Source of the DNA: an uncultured Clostridium sp.
GTDB taxonomy: Bacteria; Bacillota_I; Bacilli_A; Acholeplasmatales; Anaeroplasmataceae
Assembly: GCA_946540005.1 (NCBI GenBank)
Contig: CAMNHY010000007.1
Coordinates: 1 to 54,477, forward strand
Reading direction: 5' to 3'
DNA: 54,477 bases
The notes below the pieces were generated by a model that did not search any database, had not been told where the DNA came from, and saw only the letters and a program-made list of their open reading frames with translations. Both the position numbers and the translations under genes were made by a program. Positions 52,233 through 54,477 of the stretch are shown here, piece after piece. How positions within the stretch are numbered: the first letter of the stretch is position 1; the number at the start of each line of letters is the position of its first letter.

Positions 52233-52755
52233 AAAATATTCCATCCTTTCTAGATTGATGTAGATGTATTATTTTTGTAATAAAGATAGATAAAGCTACC
52301 ATAAAGAAAACTCCACCTATAATAAACTTAATCCACCAAATATAATTAGCATTACTTGCAATAAGTACAAATCCAGCTAAAAATTTAAATGAATCAATAA
52401 AGATTTGATTTATTTTTATTTTAGCTAAAAATATTCTAATAACCGGAACAATTAAATAAACAATACCTAAAAATACTGATAATAAAATATATTCTTGTCC
52501 AAAATTAATCGCAATAACTCCGACAAAAACGTTAATTAAAGCTTCTGTTAAATTTAATATATAATCTTGTTTACTATCTACTCTAATATTTAACATAGTA
52601 AATTTAAAGATTGCAATACCTAATATTACACCACACATTATATAATAAGTGAATGGTAGCGAATATTTTGCAGGAGCTATAAAATAAATCAATGATAAAG
52701 TTGTAAATAACATTAAGAATATAAATGATACTCTTTTAAAGAAATGATATTCCAT
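52225..52755 (-). CDS. Hypothetical multi-pass membrane protein
   Basis: 176 residues from the ATG at 52753-52755 (MEYHFFKRVSFIFLM), with GGGG nine bases before it; earlier ATGs at 52764 and 52809 have poor spacing. About six membrane helices occupy nearly the whole sequence, with short charged loops. The size and pattern recall DUF308/HdeD-like small membrane proteins, but no motif is decisive. It overlaps the DUF697 gene at its stop codon, so the two may act together at the membrane. A TATAAT lies between it and the trxB terminator. Confidence 0.68.
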   Translation of the reverse strand: MEYHFFKRVSFIFLMLFTTLSLIYFIAPAKYSLPFTYYIMCGVILGIAIFKFTMLNIRVDSKQDYILNLTEALINVFVGVIAINFGQEYILLSVFLGIVYLIVPVIRIFLAKIKINQIFIDSFKFLAGFVLIASNANYIWWIKFIIGGVFFMVALSIFITKIIHLHQSRKDGIFYE

Positions 52756-52795
52756 TCTGCTCATCCCCTTTAATATAATTATACAAAAAGGAAAT

Positions 52796-52821
52796 AAAAA
52801 AAGCCACATTTTAAAGTGGCT
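52796..52821 (-). terminator. Intrinsic terminator at the end of trxB
   Basis: 6-bp stem AGCCAC/GTGGCT, 8-base loop, then seven T on the minus strand (52796-52802). The first arm includes the trxB TAG stop. Confidence 0.85.
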
Positions 52822-53674
52822 ATTTAGAACTTGTTAAATATTTTTTAATTTCGACGGCTGCACATGCACCATCACCGACTGATTTTGCAACTTGAGGTAA
52901 TCCTCCAATTACATCTCCTCCTGCAAAAATACCAGGAATATTAGTTTGGAAATCTTTAACTACAATATTTTGTTGATCATCCATAACTAAACCTAAATGT
53001 TTTGCAAATGAGAATGCATTTGCTGAACCAATCGCAATAAACACACCGTCTAAATCATAATGATTATTTTCTGTATCAATACCTGTAAGATGATTTGAAT
53101 CACCTACAAATGATACAATCTTATCTTTAACAACAGGTAAATCATTTACATTAGTATCTAATCCATTTGTAAAAATAGTTATATCCTTTGTAAACTTTCT
53201 TAATGTGTCTAATTCATTTTCCATAAAGTGTGAATTACCAACAATTCCTAATTTCTTACCTCTATAGAAAAATCCATCACATATTGCACAATATGAAATT
53301 CCTTTTCCTTCATATTCCTTTAAATTTTTAGCAATTACTCTAGCACGAGCTTTACCTGTAGCTAAAAATATTGTTTTTCCCTCATATGTGTTATTTAGTG
53401 CTTTAACACTAAATCCACCATTTTCACCATATTCAATAGAAATAACTTCATCAGTTACTACATCAATTCCAAATTCTTTAGCTTGATCTATGCCTTTTTG
53501 AATAAGTTCAGAACCTTTAATATGTGGTACAGCATAGTAGTTATCAATATAACCGCTATTTTCAAGTGCACCTAAATCCTTACCTATAACTAAAGGATTA
53601 TAGTTAAATCTTTTAAGATAAATTGCTGCTGTAATTCCTGCAGGACCATTACCAATTACAATTGTATCGTACAT
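52820..53674 (-). CDS. trxB: Thioredoxin reductase-like flavoprotein lacking NADPH motifs
   Basis: 284 residues, about 25-30 shorter than NADPH-type TrxB. The FAD site is VIGNGPAGITAA (6-17), the redox motif CAIC (129-132) lies in ISYCAICDGFFYRG, and the FAD-ribityl motif is IFAGGDVIGGLPQVAKSVGDGA. The NADPH domain is altered: the usual GGGxSA reads GNSHFME (146-152), and the HRR motif that holds the 2'-phosphate is replaced by FTNGLDTN. This resembles the flavin/ferredoxin-linked thioredoxin reductases of clostridia (FFTR group). It is 5 bases from trxA and surely its partner. Confidence 0.88.
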   Translation of the reverse strand: MYDTIVIGNGPAGITAAIYLKRFNYNPLVIGKDLGALENSGYIDNYYAVPHIKGSELIQKGIDQAKEFGIDVVTDEVISIEYGENGGFSVKALNNTYEGKTIFLATGKARARVIAKNLKEYEGKGISYCAICDGFFYRGKKLGIVGNSHFMENELDTLRKFTKDITIFTNGLDTNVNDLPVVKDKIVSFVGDSNHLTGIDTENNHYDLDGVFIAIGSANAFSFAKHLGLVMDDQQNIVVKDFQTNIPGIFAGGDVIGGLPQVAKSVGDGACAAVEIKKYLTSSK

Positions 53675-53679
53675 TATAA

Positions 53680-53985
53680 TTAATCCTTATTAAAGAAGTC
53701 CTCTACAAAGGCTTCATCACGAAGTCCTAAGAATGTATCTACTAATTGTCCATTCTTAAATTTAGCAACAAAAGGAATTGAAGTAATATTGAACTTCGCG
53801 CAAAGTTCAGGATTTTCATCTACATCAACCTTCGCAAAGAATACATTATTATTTCTATCTGCTACTCTCTCAACAATTGGACCTAATGCTCTACAAGGTC
53901 CACACCATGTAGCCCAAAAGTCTACAATTACTGTCTCATTATTTTTTAAAGCTTCCTCAAATGTTTTATCTGTTAATACTGTCAT
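53680..53985 (-). CDS. trxA: Thioredoxin
   Basis: 101 residues. FWATWCGPCRALGP holds the active site WCGPC, with the cis-Pro in NITSIPFVAKFKNG. It is the general cytoplasmic thiol reductant. First gene of trxA-trxB, transcribed from a promoter at 54016-54044, divergent from the tRNA-Gly array on the other strand. Confidence 0.97.
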   Translation of the reverse strand: MTVLTDKTFEEALKNNETVIVDFWATWCGPCRALGPIVERVADRNNNVFFAKVDVDENPELCAKFNITSIPFVAKFKNGQLVDTFLGLRDEAFVEDFFNKD

Positions 53986-54015
53986 ATTAATTACCTCTTT
54001 TCATATTACAACTTC

Positions 54016-54044
54016 ATAATACTATATATTTAAATTGTATGCAA
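54016..54044 (-). promoter_or_regulatory. Promoter of trxA-trxB
   Basis: Minus-strand TTGCAT (54039-54044), 17-base spacer, TATTAT (54016-54021), about 30 bases before the ATG. A further TATAAT lies near 54060 with a weaker -35. Confidence 0.6.
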
Positions 54045-54169
54045 TTAATTTGCTTAACCTATTATATTTAAACTGATTCAAATGTTAACACTCTTATATA
54101 TAAATAAATACTTCTATTTAAATTTAGTTTACAATACGAAAAAAAATTCGATTATTTTCAAAAAACTTA

Positions 54170-54197
54170 TTGACTATAGCGTTATTTTTGATATAAT
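54170..54197 (+). promoter_or_regulatory. Promoter of the tRNA-Gly array
   Basis: Plus-strand TTGACT (54170-54175), 16-base spacer ending TGA, TATAAT (54192-54197): strong -35 and extended -10. Start near 54204, 16 bases before the first tRNA. The only clear plus-strand promoter in the window. Confidence 0.88.
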
Positions 54198-54219
54198 AAA
54201 TGAGCAATTAAAAATAAAT

Positions 54220-54295
54220 GCAGCAGTAGTATAATGGCTTATTACTCCGCACTACCAATGCGGGGATACGGGTTCGATTCCCGTCTGTTGCTCCA
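54220..54295 (+). tRNA. tRNA-Gly, anticodon ACC, copy 1
   Basis: 76 bases including encoded CCA. Acceptor GCAGCAG/CTGTTGC, D-arm GTAT...TTAC with GG in the loop, anticodon stem CCGCA/TGCGG with 7-base loop CTACCAA (U33, A34 C35 C36), T-arm ACGGG/CCCGT with loop TTCGATT, and discriminator T73, all as in bacterial tRNA-Gly. The body resembles E. coli glyT (GTATAATGGCTATTAC region), which has UCC. A at the wobble position of tRNA-Gly is very unusual. Confidence 0.93.
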
Positions 54296-54311
54296 ATATT
54301 TAATCTGCTAT

Positions 54312-54387
54312 GCAGCAGTAGTATAATGGCTTATTACTCCGCACTACCAATGCGGGGATACGGGTTCGATTCCCGTCTGTTGCTCCA
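54312..54387 (+). tRNA. tRNA-Gly, anticodon ACC, copy 2
   Basis: Identical in all 76 bases to copy 1 and 92 bases downstream. The spacer (16 bases, ATATTTAATCTGCTAT) holds no promoter, so it is processed from the same transcript. Confidence 0.93.
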
Positions 54388-54403
54388 ATATTTAATCTGC
54401 TAT

Positions 54404-54477
54404 GCAGCAGTAGTATAATGGCTTATTACTCCGCACTACCAATGCGGGGATACGGGTTCGATTCCCGTCTGTTGCTC
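54404..54477 (+). tRNA. tRNA-Gly, anticodon ACC, copy 3 (cut by window edge)
   Basis: Identical to copies 1 and 2 over the visible 74 bases; the last two bases of CCA lie beyond the end. The spacer in front is identical to the first one. Confidence 0.92.

Larger units (their letters stand above)
54220..54477 (+). repeat. Tandem repeat, 92-base unit (tRNA-Gly plus 16-base spacer)
   Basis: Almost three exact units (period 92: starts at 54220, 54312, 54404). The window ends inside the third unit, so the number of copies is not known. Confidence 0.95.

Noticed and set aside
54220-54295. Cell-wall-type (non-elongator) tRNA-Gly as in staphylococci
   Set aside because: Those lack GG in the D-loop; here GG and the normal T-loop are present.
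54220-54477. CRISPR array or other short repeat array
   Set aside because: The repeated unit folds as a full tRNA with CCA, and the spacers are identical, which excludes CRISPR.

Overview
The window is a very AT-rich bacterial chromosome segment from a low-GC Gram-positive (Bacillota, most likely a Bacilli or Erysipelotrichia-like lineage near the Mollicutes; the exact order cannot be read from sequence alone). The signs are a T-box leader on ileS, SepF, EngB, the one-polypeptide GlyQS, a Firmicutes-type L27 with an N-terminal extension next to its processing protease Prp, and a pyr operon in Bacillus order. Every convincing protein gene lies on the minus strand, which suggests one replichore arm read with the fork. 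Of 52 stop codons inside the window, 40 are TAA, 10 TAG and only 2 TGA, so the standard bacterial code applies.

Layout from left to right (transcription runs right to left). 1-1041: DUF711 protein and its ACT partner. 1226-7430: macromolecular-synthesis cluster glyQS-dnaG-rpoD-trmK followed by an esterase and a thioredoxin-like protein. 7512-11308: mgtE, phoH, a PHP phosphoesterase and engB. 11507-17259: ileS (T-box controlled), surE, an unknown protein, deoC and deoD. 17538-23156: an SMC-like jetA-jetB-jetC set coupled to sepF. 23341-30209: ychF, an AlkD-like repair protein, ppa, a phosphohexomutase, coaX, a hydrolase and an ECF transporter S component. 30311-39628: complete de novo UMP operon pyrB-pyrC-carA-carB-pyrK-pyrD-pyrF-pyrE behind a leader with mutually exclusive hairpins. 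39788-41269: a diguanylate cyclase-like protein. 41398-46482: a uronate/2-keto-3-deoxygluconate operon (eda, two kdgK, yhcH, kduI, kduD). 46643-48602: an alcohol-dehydrogenase-like protein and an unknown membrane protein. 48736-51002: rplU-prp-rpmA-obgE. 51285-53985: trxA-trxB and two membrane proteins. 54220 to the end: tandem identical tRNA-Gly genes on the plus strand. No gene-free stretch exceeds 300 bases; the longest, 17260-17537, is the ileS T-box leader.

Most of the window is housekeeping. The points that stand out are the tandem tRNA-Gly genes with anticodon ACC (A at the wobble position), the JetABC condensin-like set without a visible JetD nuclease placed where a cell-division cluster normally sits, a thioredoxin reductase without NADPH-binding motifs, an iron-alcohol-dehydrogenase homologue without any histidine in its metal-binding half, and repeated intrinsic terminators lying immediately in front of a ribosome binding site inside gene clusters. 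I found no CRISPR array, insertion sequence, prophage or attachment site.
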